Source of the DNA: Candidatus Nanohalarchaeota archaeon
Lineage (GTDB): Archaea; EX4484-52; B79-G9
Length of the DNA stretch: 8,398 bases
Direction: 5' to 3'
NCBI GenBank assembly: GCA_003660865.1
Contig: QMVA01000053.1
Coordinates: forward strand, 1-8,398
Shown piece after piece: positions 1 to 6,244 of the stretch. Both the position numbers and the translations under genes were made by a program. A model generated the notes under the pieces. It did no database searches. It saw only the letters and a program-made list of their open reading frames with translations, and had not been told where the DNA came from. Positions within the stretch are counted from its first letter, which is position 1; every line of letters starts with the position of its first letter.

Positions 1-1251
1 AGTCGCAACAAGAAACTTCAGCCCAGGCACAAGAAAAATCAGCCCCCCGACAAGAGCAAACAGCATAATAATCCTCTTCAGGTTAATCACACTGGAAATA
101 CCAGACCTCAATCTATTTCCATAAGATTTTTTTGGCACCACATCTATCCCGGAATGCGTAGTCGGCCTGGATTCCAGGATATGTCTGATAAAGAAATAAA
201 CCCCCAGCGGCAAAAAGATATTATACCCAAGGAAAAGATATATTGGAATATTTTTAAGATCCTGCGCAAGAAAAATCGAAATAAGCGGAAACACAATCAT
301 CCCCATGACCGGCAGCATAATACCCAGCCCGTGCAGCACCATAATCGGCGTCTCAAGATTTCTTGCATACATCTTCATCTTATTATCCATACCCTCAAGC
401 ACGACCCCGATAGCCTTATCAAGCATTGCAATCCTTCTTTCATCATCTGCCTCAAGCATAGACTCCTTAATAAGATGTATTGACTCAAGAAACTCCTTAT
501 TATAATTCTTCCATGCCTTAAGATATTCAGTAAAAGACTCCTCAACAGAATTATGGATTCCTACCTCAACCTTCCACAAGACCCTCTTCAGATCACCCCT
601 CAGCTTGCCGCCCACATTTTCAGCAGCAAACCTCACCGCGCCCTCAAAATTAGGCACAGACCTAAGAAACACAACAATATAAAGCAGCGCATTAATCAGC
701 TCGCGCCCTTCCTTCATCCTCACCAGATTAGCATGGCTAAACGGGTAAGTCAGCACAAAATAAGCACATATAAGTGGCACAAAAAGCATAAGAATCAGTT
801 TCAGGACAACAGGCCCGATTGGCAAAAAGACCGAGAACAAAAGCAACATAAACGAAAGCGCCGCAGCAACAATACACCCTCCTGTCACATCCTCTGGCGT
901 AGTATGCATACCGCTGAAACGGATAGCATTATTCATCTTCTTTCTCGTATCCTCATCCGGGGACAGCCTCAAAATTTTACCGGAATAAAAACAAAACTTT
1001 TCAAAAATCGTATGCGGCTCACGCGCCTCTCTCTCCTCTTTCTGGTACAGTTTATACTCTCTTGACCCCAGGTAAGAATACCGTCCTTTCTCACCACTTC
1101 TCCTACTCTTAACATCAGGCATATCCGGCATATTATATGCAGTTTCACTCTCGATTTTCTTCTCATCCATGATACTTTTAATTAACTCCTGCTTCTCCTT
1201 TATCATGACCTCTGCTTCAGTCAGTTTCTTCTTCTTACCAAACAACCCCAT
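1..1251 (-). CDS. Pilus/secretion platform protein (FlaJ/TadC-like, T2SF family), partial, C-terminus off the left edge
   Basis: The frame is open from ATG at 1251 to base 1 with no stop, giving 417 codons of an unfinished protein. It is a polytopic membrane protein of the type II secretion F / FlaJ / TadC family, which anchors the pilus ATPase and guides pilin movement across the membrane. A charged cytoplasmic N-terminus (residues 1-120) is followed by hydrophobic segments at about 124-143 and 146-167, a helical cytoplasmic T2SF module (about 170-300), and segments at about 303-328, 334-356 and 394-415. It is a paralogue of the gene at 6245-8380. Shared blocks include PEDV (119-122), YFVLTYP (164-170), AVRFAAE (205-211) and a GI.LP.MG.I..P.ISIFL stretch (310-328). 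The start is supported by GTGAT, complementary to the 16S rRNA tail, three bases before ATG. The second T2SF module must lie beyond the window. The substrate is unknown because no pilin is visible. Confidence 0.9.
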   Translation of the reverse strand, partial: MGLFGKKKKLTEAEVMIKEKQELIKSIMDEKKIESETAYNMPDMPDVKSRRSGEKGRYSYLGSREYKLYQKEEREAREPHTIFEKFCFYSGKILRLSPDEDTRKKMNNAIRFSGMHTTPEDVTGGCIVAAALSFMLLLFSVFLPIGPVVLKLILMLFVPLICAYFVLTYPFSHANLVRMKEGRELINALLYIVVFLRSVPNFEGAVRFAAENVGGKLRGDLKRVLWKVEVGIHNSVEESFTEYLKAWKNYNKEFLESIHLIKESMLEADDERRIAMLDKAIGVVLEGMDNKMKMYARNLETPIMVLHGLGIMLPVMGMIVFPLISIFLAQDLKNIPIYLFLGYNIFLPLGVYFFIRHILESRPTTHSGIDVVPKKSYGNRLRSGISSVINLKRIIMLFALVGGLIFLVPGLKFLVAT

Positions 1252-1254
1252 ATA

Positions 1255-1259
1255 ATCAC
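1255..1259 (-). promoter_or_regulatory. Shine-Dalgarno GTGAT of the partial platform gene
   Basis: Read on the minus strand, GTGAT lies three bases ahead of the ATG at 1251. It matches the TGAT end of the GGAGGTGAT consensus, which puts the ribosome at normal spacing. It is the only clear ribosome binding site in the window. The other genes look leaderless. Confidence 0.5.
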
Positions 1260-1265
1260 TGTGAT
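1255..1265. repeat. Short palindrome ATCAC-T-GTGAT over the ribosome binding site
   Basis: The two 5-bp arms are perfect and the centre is T1260. The right arm is followed by a further TTAT that could pair with ATAA beyond the left arm if a two-base bulge is allowed. It covers the Shine-Dalgarno of the partial platform gene, so it could be an operator or an RNA hairpin hiding the site. Five base pairs is short and could occur by chance. Confidence 0.3.
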
Positions 1266-1284
1266 ATTATTACATTTCATTTGC

Positions 1285-1292
1285 TTATAAAA
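1285..1292 (-). promoter_or_regulatory. TATA box (TTTTATAA) for the partial platform gene
   Basis: On the minus strand TTTTATAA is centred about 37 bp ahead of the ATG at 1251. Archaeal transcription starts about 25 bp beyond the box, so initiation is expected near 1262-1264. That leaves a leader of roughly 11-13 nt, just enough for the GTGAT ribosome site. The gene therefore probably has its own promoter and does not depend on read-through from the Fic gene, which ends 120 bp upstream. Confidence 0.45.
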
Positions 1293-1371
1293 CATATCAA
1301 CACATCATCTAAATAGCTCTCATCATCATTGGCATCACCCAGACATACTATACCTGATATTCCTCCCATAA

Positions 1372-2307
1372 CTACCTGACCATTGACTTTACCTGATCAA
1401 CAATCCTGTCAAATACAAATTTTACAAACGGTCTTTCATCTCCTTTATCAGATAATTCCAGCACTTTATAATACTCTCTTCTGTCTTTATTCTCAATAAA
1501 AAACATAGGATATCCATTTTTAAAAAGAACGAAATTGCTGATAACTCTTGCAGTCCTTCCATTACCATCACTAAAAGGATGAAGTCTTACAAATTTGGTA
1601 TGGACAAGACATGCAATTTCAATAGCATGAAATTTATTTTTATTATTATTATACCACACAAAAAAGAATTTCATTAACCTGTCAATTTCTTTGAAAGAAG
1701 GAGGTATATGTTCAGAACCGGTTATAATTACATCATGGCATCTATACTTGCCGACAATTTGAACCTTTGTGTTTTTAGTTAAAATACTATGGCATTTAAG
1801 TAAAAATCCATTATTCAAATCACCCGTATATGCTTTCATAAAATTCATACATTCTCTGCTATTAATGACCTCGTTATATTCATACGTAGTAGCATCCGCA
1901 GGTATAATATTATCCTGCAAAATCAGGTTTGTATCTCTTAAACCCAGAGTATTGCCTTCAATGGCATTGGTATTATAAGTAAATCTTGCCAAAAAATCAT
2001 GATAATACTTCTCCCTGATTTCCATGGGAAGTTTACCAAACCACTTATTATATGACTCCTTTAAGTCTTCCAGAACTTCTGCTTCATCATCCTTGAGATA
2101 CCGGAATTTTGCTCTTTTCTTAATAAGTCCCTGTTCTTCAGCTTCTTTTTCTATAAGTTCAGCTACTTCCTTAATTTTTGGTTTTTCAGGTCTCTGTTTA
2201 CCTACATATTTCCTGATTTTCTTCCATTTATTTTTACCAATCCTAAAATTCTTACTTATGTAATAATATTCATTTTCATTTCTCTTTATTTTTTCTACAA
2301 CAACCAT
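1372..2307 (-). CDS. Fic-family protein (probable AMP-transferase) with N-terminal inhibitory motif
   Basis: This 311-residue protein carries the full Fic signature HPFSDGNGRTAR at residues 243-254: catalytic H243, D247 for the metal, the GNG anion hole and R251/R254. Fic enzymes usually transfer AMP from ATP to Ser, Thr or Tyr of a target protein and act in the cytoplasm. The flap that docks the target (G.YR..D.VI.G..H.PP) is at about 186-203. An inhibitory helix motif of the [S/T]xxxE[G/N] type, TNAIEG, lies at 113-118 ahead of the Fic core. By family rules this makes it a self-inhibited class II Fic in which E117 blocks ATP positioning. The first 60 residues are basic and strand-like, as in many archaeal Fic proteins. 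It lies 164 bp downstream of the ATPase_2/DUF234 gene on the same strand and has its own promoter. Its coding sequence is much AT-richer than the pilus genes. The target is unknown. Confidence 0.93.
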   Translation of the reverse strand: MVVVEKIKRNENEYYYISKNFRIGKNKWKKIRKYVGKQRPEKPKIKEVAELIEKEAEEQGLIKKRAKFRYLKDDEAEVLEDLKESYNKWFGKLPMEIREKYYHDFLARFTYNTNAIEGNTLGLRDTNLILQDNIIPADATTYEYNEVINSRECMNFMKAYTGDLNNGFLLKCHSILTKNTKVQIVGKYRCHDVIITGSEHIPPSFKEIDRLMKFFFVWYNNNKNKFHAIEIACLVHTKFVRLHPFSDGNGRTARVISNFVLFKNGYPMFFIENKDRREYYKVLELSDKGDERPFVKFVFDRIVDQVKSMVR

Positions 2308-2318
2308 ACATTTAGTTT

Positions 2319-2373
2319 ATATGACCACAAAAGTATTTAAATGTTAAAAAATCGCATTTTTTCGTGGTCATAT
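2319..2373. repeat. Perfect 10-bp inverted repeat bracketing the Fic promoter
   Basis: ATATGACCAC (2319-2328) is matched exactly by GTGGTCATAT (2364-2373) across a 35-bp spacer. The spacer contains the Fic TATA box. One arm lies about where transcription would start and the other upstream of the box. This is a good candidate for a dimeric or looping repressor site. As RNA it would rarely form, because transcription should begin inside or downstream of the proximal arm. Confidence 0.6.
2334..2341 (-). promoter_or_regulatory. TATA box (TTTAAATA) of the Fic gene
   Basis: On the minus strand TTTAAATA is centred 30 bp before the ATG at 2307. Initiation about 25 bp downstream would give a leader of only a few bases. 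No Shine-Dalgarno is visible, so a leaderless or nearly leaderless mRNA is expected. Confidence 0.6.
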
Positions 2374-2380
2374 CGCATTT
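2351..2380. repeat. 9-bp direct repeat ATCGCATTT at 21-bp spacing upstream of the Fic TATA box
   Basis: Two exact copies, at 2351-2359 and 2372-2380, start 21 bp apart, which is two helical turns, so both face the same side of the DNA. They sit just upstream of the Fic TATA box and the second overlaps the distal arm of the 10-bp inverted repeat. This arrangement is typical of tandem binding sites for a regulator. Confidence 0.5.
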
Positions 2381-2453
2381 AATATTTTTCATTGTCTATA
2401 AAGTATGACCCGGCAATGAAAATGCTTAGGATTCACCAATTTTACCTATATCT

Positions 2454-2471
2454 GATGATTTTTACATCATC
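2454..2471 (-). terminator. Small hairpin immediately after the DUF234 ATPase stop
   Basis: GATGAT (2454-2459) and ATCATC (2466-2471) form a 6-bp stem with a 6-nt loop, starting directly after the TAA stop at 2474-2472. No T-run follows on the transcribed strand, so it does not look like a standard archaeal terminator. It may be an RNA 3'-end feature or chance. Confidence 0.2.
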
Positions 2472-3830
2472 TTAAAAATCTTCCAGGTCAAACACTTCGT
2501 ACCCCTCTTTTCTCAAGCTATTCTTGTTTTCAATCTTTTTCGCAAGCAATCCAAAATATTCTTTTCTTCTACCCTGTTTCCACTCAACATATTTTGACTT
2601 CTCTTTTAGTTCCTCAAGGATTTTCATTGCCTGTTTTTCTTTAAGGTCTTTCCACTTGACTTCAAAGAGACAGATTTGTTTTTTGTTCTCATCCAGCGCA
2701 ACCAGATCAATTTCCTTATCCTTATGCCACCATCTCCCGATTTTTGTGAATTTAAACGGCAACTTATCTCTATTTTCAATCAAAAACTGTTTTGAAATAT
2801 CCTCAAATGGAAAACCTATGAAAGCAGGCAAATCCGGGGTAATTTCCTCTGCAACTTCAGCCCCCTCACCAAATTCTATCCTTGAAGTATTTATTCTCAC
2901 ATATTGGAACCAGAATCTGTAAAAATTATCTGAAATAGAATACAATGTAGCCCTTGTTCTGAACTTGTTCTCTGTTACCGGGATTTCTTTTCTTATAATC
3001 TTCACTCTTTCAAGAATTTCAAGATATTTTGATAATTTATTCTGTGATATCCCTGATATATCGACTATATGCGAAAACTTTCTTGTTCTTGCACCGACTG
3101 CATTTATGATTGACACATAGACCGAAGGATTCTTAAATTCTTCGTAGAACAGGTTTAGCGGTTCCCTGTACAAAAAAGAAATATTATTGAAAACGTTTTC
3201 TTTCAGGTTTCCTTTTATTGTTTTTGAATCATCAAACTCCTCCAGATACCTTGGCACCCCGCCAAGCACAGAATAAGCAATAATCCTCTCCTCTTTATTA
3301 TAATTACTGAAAAACGCAGAAGACTCAGAAAAATACAGGGGTTTTAATTCCATCTCATAAGTTTTTCTCCCGTACAATGCACTTCCATACCCCATTGCAA
3401 TTTTATATATCGTTGAAATTATTGAACCGCTCAAGATAAGGCATATTTTTGTATCTTTCAGTTTTTCCCACCAGCGCTGCAATATGCTTGGCCATGCCTT
3501 ATCCGAATTATAAAGGTACTGGAACTCATCAATTGCAACAACAATTCTTTTTTTTGAAATTGAACACAAAAATTCAAAGAAGTCATCCCAGTTACTGAAT
3601 CTTACAAATTTACCTTTTATATTTTTTGAAAAAACAGATAAGTTATCCCCTGAAAGATCTGCGATAAAATAATATCCCTCCTTATCCTTTAAAAACTCCT
3701 TTATCAGTCTTGTTTTTCCAACCCTTCTTCTTCCATACAGCAGGACTAATTCCGCCTTATTGCTTTTATATATCTCATTTAACGATTGTAGCTCTTTTCT
3801 TCTACCCACAAACATACTTTCACTTATCAT
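2472..3830 (-). CDS. Archaeal ATPase (ATPase_2 / DUF234 family) with nuclease-like C-terminus
   Basis: This 452-residue protein has a P-loop ATPase domain, a winged-helix segment and a DUF234-type C-terminus, the normal order and length for this largely archaeal family. Walker A is GRRRVGKT (33-40, K39 and T40), Walker B is VVAIDEF (97-103, D101 and E102), and a sensor-like SGS is at 134-136. A helix-turn-helix-like stretch spans about 249-285. The C-terminal motif has D375 in EIDLV and FEVKW (389-393, E390 and K392), which fits a PD-(D/E)xK nuclease fold, with E343 as a possible further acidic residue. The role is not established for the family, and DNA manipulation or defence and mobile functions are often suggested. 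I chose M1 because a TATA box lies exactly 26 bp upstream. M6 (ATG at 3815) would start right at the conserved FVGRRKEL and is also credible. The gene is AT-rich like the Fic gene downstream. Confidence 0.9.
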   Translation of the reverse strand: MISESMFVGRRKELQSLNEIYKSNKAELVLLYGRRRVGKTRLIKEFLKDKEGYYFIADLSGDNLSVFSKNIKGKFVRFSNWDDFFEFLCSISKKRIVVAIDEFQYLYNSDKAWPSILQRWWEKLKDTKICLILSGSIISTIYKIAMGYGSALYGRKTYEMELKPLYFSESSAFFSNYNKEERIIAYSVLGGVPRYLEEFDDSKTIKGNLKENVFNNISFLYREPLNLFYEEFKNPSVYVSIINAVGARTRKFSHIVDISGISQNKLSKYLEILERVKIIRKEIPVTENKFRTRATLYSISDNFYRFWFQYVRINTSRIEFGEGAEVAEEITPDLPAFIGFPFEDISKQFLIENRDKLPFKFTKIGRWWHKDKEIDLVALDENKKQICLFEVKWKDLKEKQAMKILEELKEKSKYVEWKQGRRKEYFGLLAKKIENKNSLRKEGYEVFDLEDF

Positions 3831-3843
3831 ACTTTAAAGTATG
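3813..3843. repeat. CATACTTT repeats with a perfect 16-bp palindrome over the DUF234 ATPase start
   Basis: CATACTTTAAAGTATG at 3828-3843 is a perfect palindrome. Its left end is the start codon at 3830-3828, read on the minus strand. A further CATACTTT copy lies at 3813-3820 and contains the alternative start M6. A dimeric protein bound here would sit on the expected transcription and translation start, which suggests repression, possibly autogenous. The same half-site also occurs upstream of the Fic gene (2400-2407, with a 7-mer at 2330-2336). Confidence 0.6.
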
Positions 3844-3852
3844 TATTTAAGC

Positions 3853-3860
3853 TTTAAATA
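3853..3860 (-). promoter_or_regulatory. TATA box (TATTTAAA) of the DUF234 ATPase gene
   Basis: On the minus strand TATTTAAA is centred about 26 bp before the ATG at 3830, which is ideal for a leaderless transcript beginning at that codon. A second, partly overlapping AT-box (GCTTAAATAC, 3843-3852) could serve the alternative start at 3815 with a leader of a few bases. Confidence 0.55.
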
Positions 3861-3928
3861 GTTATTTTTTTAGCTCACAAGCATATCATCTTACTCGCTT
3901 GCTCAATACTCCCCACCTCTCCACCCCC

Positions 3929-6214
3929 TCACGAAGGATACCTCCCCTTCCTCTCCCTAATCTCATTTTTAACCCACTCATTCCACCGCGCAAAAATCCT
4001 CTGCGAATCAAGAGACCCATACTCATCCTTCACTCTCTCCGAAATCACATGAAACTGGTCATTGCTATCAGTAGTAAAATCCGCCTCAAGAATACTAAAC
4101 TCATCCATCTTCCTTGCATACCCCACAAGCGTCTCCTTCACCTTCGCCCTCAACTGGATATTATCCCACACCGCCTCCCAGTTATCCCTCCACTCCTTAA
4201 CCCTGTTCGCAATCTCATTAACAAGATAACTCTCGCCATTAAGAAACGTCTCCGAGGGCTCAAGAATATCACTCTTCGCATTATACTCCATAAGCGGCAC
4301 AAACGCCTTCTCCTTCTGCGGATCCTCACTCCACTCCTTCGTAATCTCCGTAATGCTGATCATCCTTCGAAACGTATGAAGCCCGTCAGCAGACCGCAGC
4401 CTGTTATTCATGACAATAACATCCGTAGCCTTAAAACTCGTAGGATGCACACCAAGATCATTAACAACCCTGTCAAACACCCCGTACGGCGAATCCCCGT
4501 GAATAGTGCCTGCAACCACATTAGCAAGAGCCCCGATTCTCATCGCTTCATACAAAGCCTTCGCCTCAACAGACCTCACTTCCCCGATAATCAGGCACGA
4601 ATCACCCAGCCTAAGCGATGTCCTGATAGCCTCATCTGTCGGCACCTCAATCTCCACATGCGTAATAACCGACCTTGACTTTAGCCTCACAATATTATAC
4701 CCCATATCCGCCAGAGCCTCCACAGGCAACTCAAGAGTATCCTCAACAGTAAGAATCCTGTACCTCTTCATAATCTCCGTAAGAGTAGCCCCAAGCATAC
4801 TGGTCTTCCCGCTGGACCTCGTACCTGCAAAAAGCATCGTTCTTGCCCCGTCAACAATAAAGCTCAAAAGCCCTCCAGCAAGCGGCGTCATCATATTTGC
4901 ATTCATCATAAGCTGATACGTCCACGGCTTATCCCTATGCCTTCGAAGCGCAAGAGCAAGCCCGTCAGGACTCAGCGTATTAGTAATCGCACCAACCCTC
5001 ACCCTCCCGCTCGGAAGCTCAATCTCAGTATCAAGGACCGGGTTAGCTTCATCAAGCGGTCGCCCCGAAGCAATCCTGAAACGTGTAGACCACGCATCTG
5101 CATCCTCATGAGTCGGGATAATATTCGTATCACACTCCTCGTGCTTTCCGTGAAAAAGAAAAAACGGCATCTGCCCGACAGGCGCATTCAGGAACAAATC
5201 CTGCACATTCTCATCCGCCAAAATCACCTCAAGCATCCCAAAACCTGCCGTATACCTCGTAAGGATCTCCGCAAGATCATCAATCTTCTTCGGCGAAAGG
5301 GTAATATTCATCGTATCAGAAATATCCGTAATCATATCCCTGCCAATATTATAAAAAATCTCGCGTGTCCTCTCCGGATCAGTAAACTCCGACTTATTCG
5401 GCTTATGCGCAGCCATATACCTCCGTGCCGTATCAAGAATAGTATACTCTGTATCGCGAAGATTAAACTCAGGCGGCGTAACATGATACCTCACATTCAC
5501 CCTCCCGGGAACCCGTAGGCACTGCACCTCCGTCTTTCCGACAAAATACCGGTCAATCTGTGTGGCCCCTATAGGAATAGTCGTCATATACTTCGTAAGC
5601 ATGAAATTCGGCTTAATCGTCGGGTGAAAAAGCTCCCTGTAAATCTCCCTTGAGCCAATATGATACCCGACAAGCCTGTCCCTGACTCCCTGTATCATCT
5701 CTGTTTTATCAAGAGCACCCTTAATAATCAGAAGATAATGATTAACATAATCATTATAACATTTCGCACAATTTGGATAACTATCCTTCGCTTTCTGTAG
5801 GTTATACTTAATCTCCCTTATCAGCCTGACATAAGCACCAATAGGATCCCTCTTCATATGATACCCGACAATATTCTGTATAAAACTAATCCTTTCAGGA
5901 ATACACCTTTCACAACCATTCGGTCCTTTCTCAACAGCAAACAGCTTCTTGGTCCTCGTAAGACTCTTTATAGCACTTGCCACTTCCTTAAGCATCTTCG
6001 TCTGGGCATAACTGTACTCAAACTCCCTGTTAGCAGAAAGAACAATATTTGCAACCGCCCCTACCTCAATCAGCTTATCCATAGTCCTTGACATGCATAT
6101 TTCGAAATCCTCAAGACTTGACCCGTAAAAACAGCCCACGCAGTTGACCTTCAACCTCTTCTGCTCGCGGTCATATTCATAATCACAAACCATAGAAAAT
6201 CTATGGTCAAACAT
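3929..6214 (-). CDS. Type II/IV secretion or pilus ATPase (FlaI/TadA/VirB11 superfamily) with Cys-pair N-terminus
   Basis: This 761-residue cytoplasmic ATPase would power pilin assembly or secretion as a hexamer docked on the platform protein. All family motifs are present in order: Walker A GTRSSGKT (464-471), Asp box TVED (489-492), Walker B LIIGEVR (541-547, E545) and His box GTIHGD (569-574). The N-terminal 160 residues carry three C-x2-C pairs (C25/C28, C101/C104, C149/C152), suggesting bound zinc. About 140 helical residues (roughly 620-761) follow the core. Both additions make it longer than archaellar FlaI, which is about 550 residues. The gene is divergent from the platform gene at 6245 with 30 bp between starts. 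M1 at 6214 gives the longest frame. M8 at 6193 is a strong alternative because a TTTATATA box lies about 25 bp ahead of it, whereas that box touches M1. A weaker TTATAAG (6235-6241) could serve M1. Presence of two platform paralogues with one ATPase recalls the EpdJ/EpdK/EpdL set of methanococcal pili. Confidence 0.92.
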   Translation of the reverse strand: MFDHRFSMVCDYEYDREQKRLKVNCVGCFYGSSLEDFEICMSRTMDKLIEVGAVANIVLSANREFEYSYAQTKMLKEVASAIKSLTRTKKLFAVEKGPNGCERCIPERISFIQNIVGYHMKRDPIGAYVRLIREIKYNLQKAKDSYPNCAKCYNDYVNHYLLIIKGALDKTEMIQGVRDRLVGYHIGSREIYRELFHPTIKPNFMLTKYMTTIPIGATQIDRYFVGKTEVQCLRVPGRVNVRYHVTPPEFNLRDTEYTILDTARRYMAAHKPNKSEFTDPERTREIFYNIGRDMITDISDTMNITLSPKKIDDLAEILTRYTAGFGMLEVILADENVQDLFLNAPVGQMPFFLFHGKHEECDTNIIPTHEDADAWSTRFRIASGRPLDEANPVLDTEIELPSGRVRVGAITNTLSPDGLALALRRHRDKPWTYQLMMNANMMTPLAGGLLSFIVDGARTMLFAGTRSSGKTSMLGATLTEIMKRYRILTVEDTLELPVEALADMGYNIVRLKSRSVITHVEIEVPTDEAIRTSLRLGDSCLIIGEVRSVEAKALYEAMRIGALANVVAGTIHGDSPYGVFDRVVNDLGVHPTSFKATDVIVMNNRLRSADGLHTFRRMISITEITKEWSEDPQKEKAFVPLMEYNAKSDILEPSETFLNGESYLVNEIANRVKEWRDNWEAVWDNIQLRAKVKETLVGYARKMDEFSILEADFTTDSNDQFHVISERVKDEYGSLDSQRIFARWNEWVKNEIRERKGRYPS
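6189..6207. repeat. 19-bp palindrome at the 5' end of the pilus ATPase gene
   Basis: ACCATAGA (6189-6196) and TCTATGGT (6200-6207) are perfect 8-bp arms around AAA. The palindrome encodes residues of the longer ATPase form and contains the alternative start ATG (6193-6191). If transcription begins at that ATG the palindrome lies across the initiation site, as an operator would. If it is transcribed, the same sequence would form a tight 8-bp hairpin at the mRNA 5' end. Confidence 0.6.
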
Positions 6215-6223
6215 ATATAAATA
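6214..6223. promoter_or_regulatory. Shared TATA element of the divergent pilus genes
   Basis: TATATAAATA on the plus strand reads TTTATATA on the minus strand (6221-6214). Its centre is about 27 bp before the plus-strand ATG at 6245 and about 25 bp before the minus-strand M8 ATG at 6193. Neither gene has a Shine-Dalgarno, so one near-symmetric box could drive two leaderless transcripts in opposite directions. There is no room for two independent full promoters in the 30-bp gap, although TTATAAG on the minus strand (6241-6235) could act weakly for the longer ATPase form. Confidence 0.6.
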
Positions 6224-6244
6224 GGATTCGCCTACTTATAACCC

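Noticed and set aside
553..1065. Open frame of 170 codons on the plus strand
   Set aside because: It lies inside the partial platform gene on the opposite strand, is rich in His, Gln, Lys and Arg with no domain, and is explained by the C/A-rich plus strand.
969..1166. 65-codon minus-strand frame inside the partial platform gene
   Set aside because: It is an alternate frame of a region where the main frame encodes sequence aligned with the paralogue.
3878..3901. CAAGC / GCTTG inverted repeat downstream of the pilus ATPase as a terminator
   Set aside because: The stem is only 5 bp with a 14-nt loop and no T-run follows on the minus transcript.
1252..3928. Terminal direct or inverted repeats that would mark a transposon around the Fic/DUF234 pair
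   Set aside because: By eye the flanking gaps (1252-1371 and 3831-3928) share only short AT-rich words such as AAATAG. No convincing target-site duplication or transposase is present.
3899..5518. Plus-strand frames of 259, 136 and 193 codons opposite the pilus ATPase
   Set aside because: The minus strand carries every expected ATPase motif. These frames are low-complexity, Pro/Arg/Ile-rich antisense shadows without recognisable domains.
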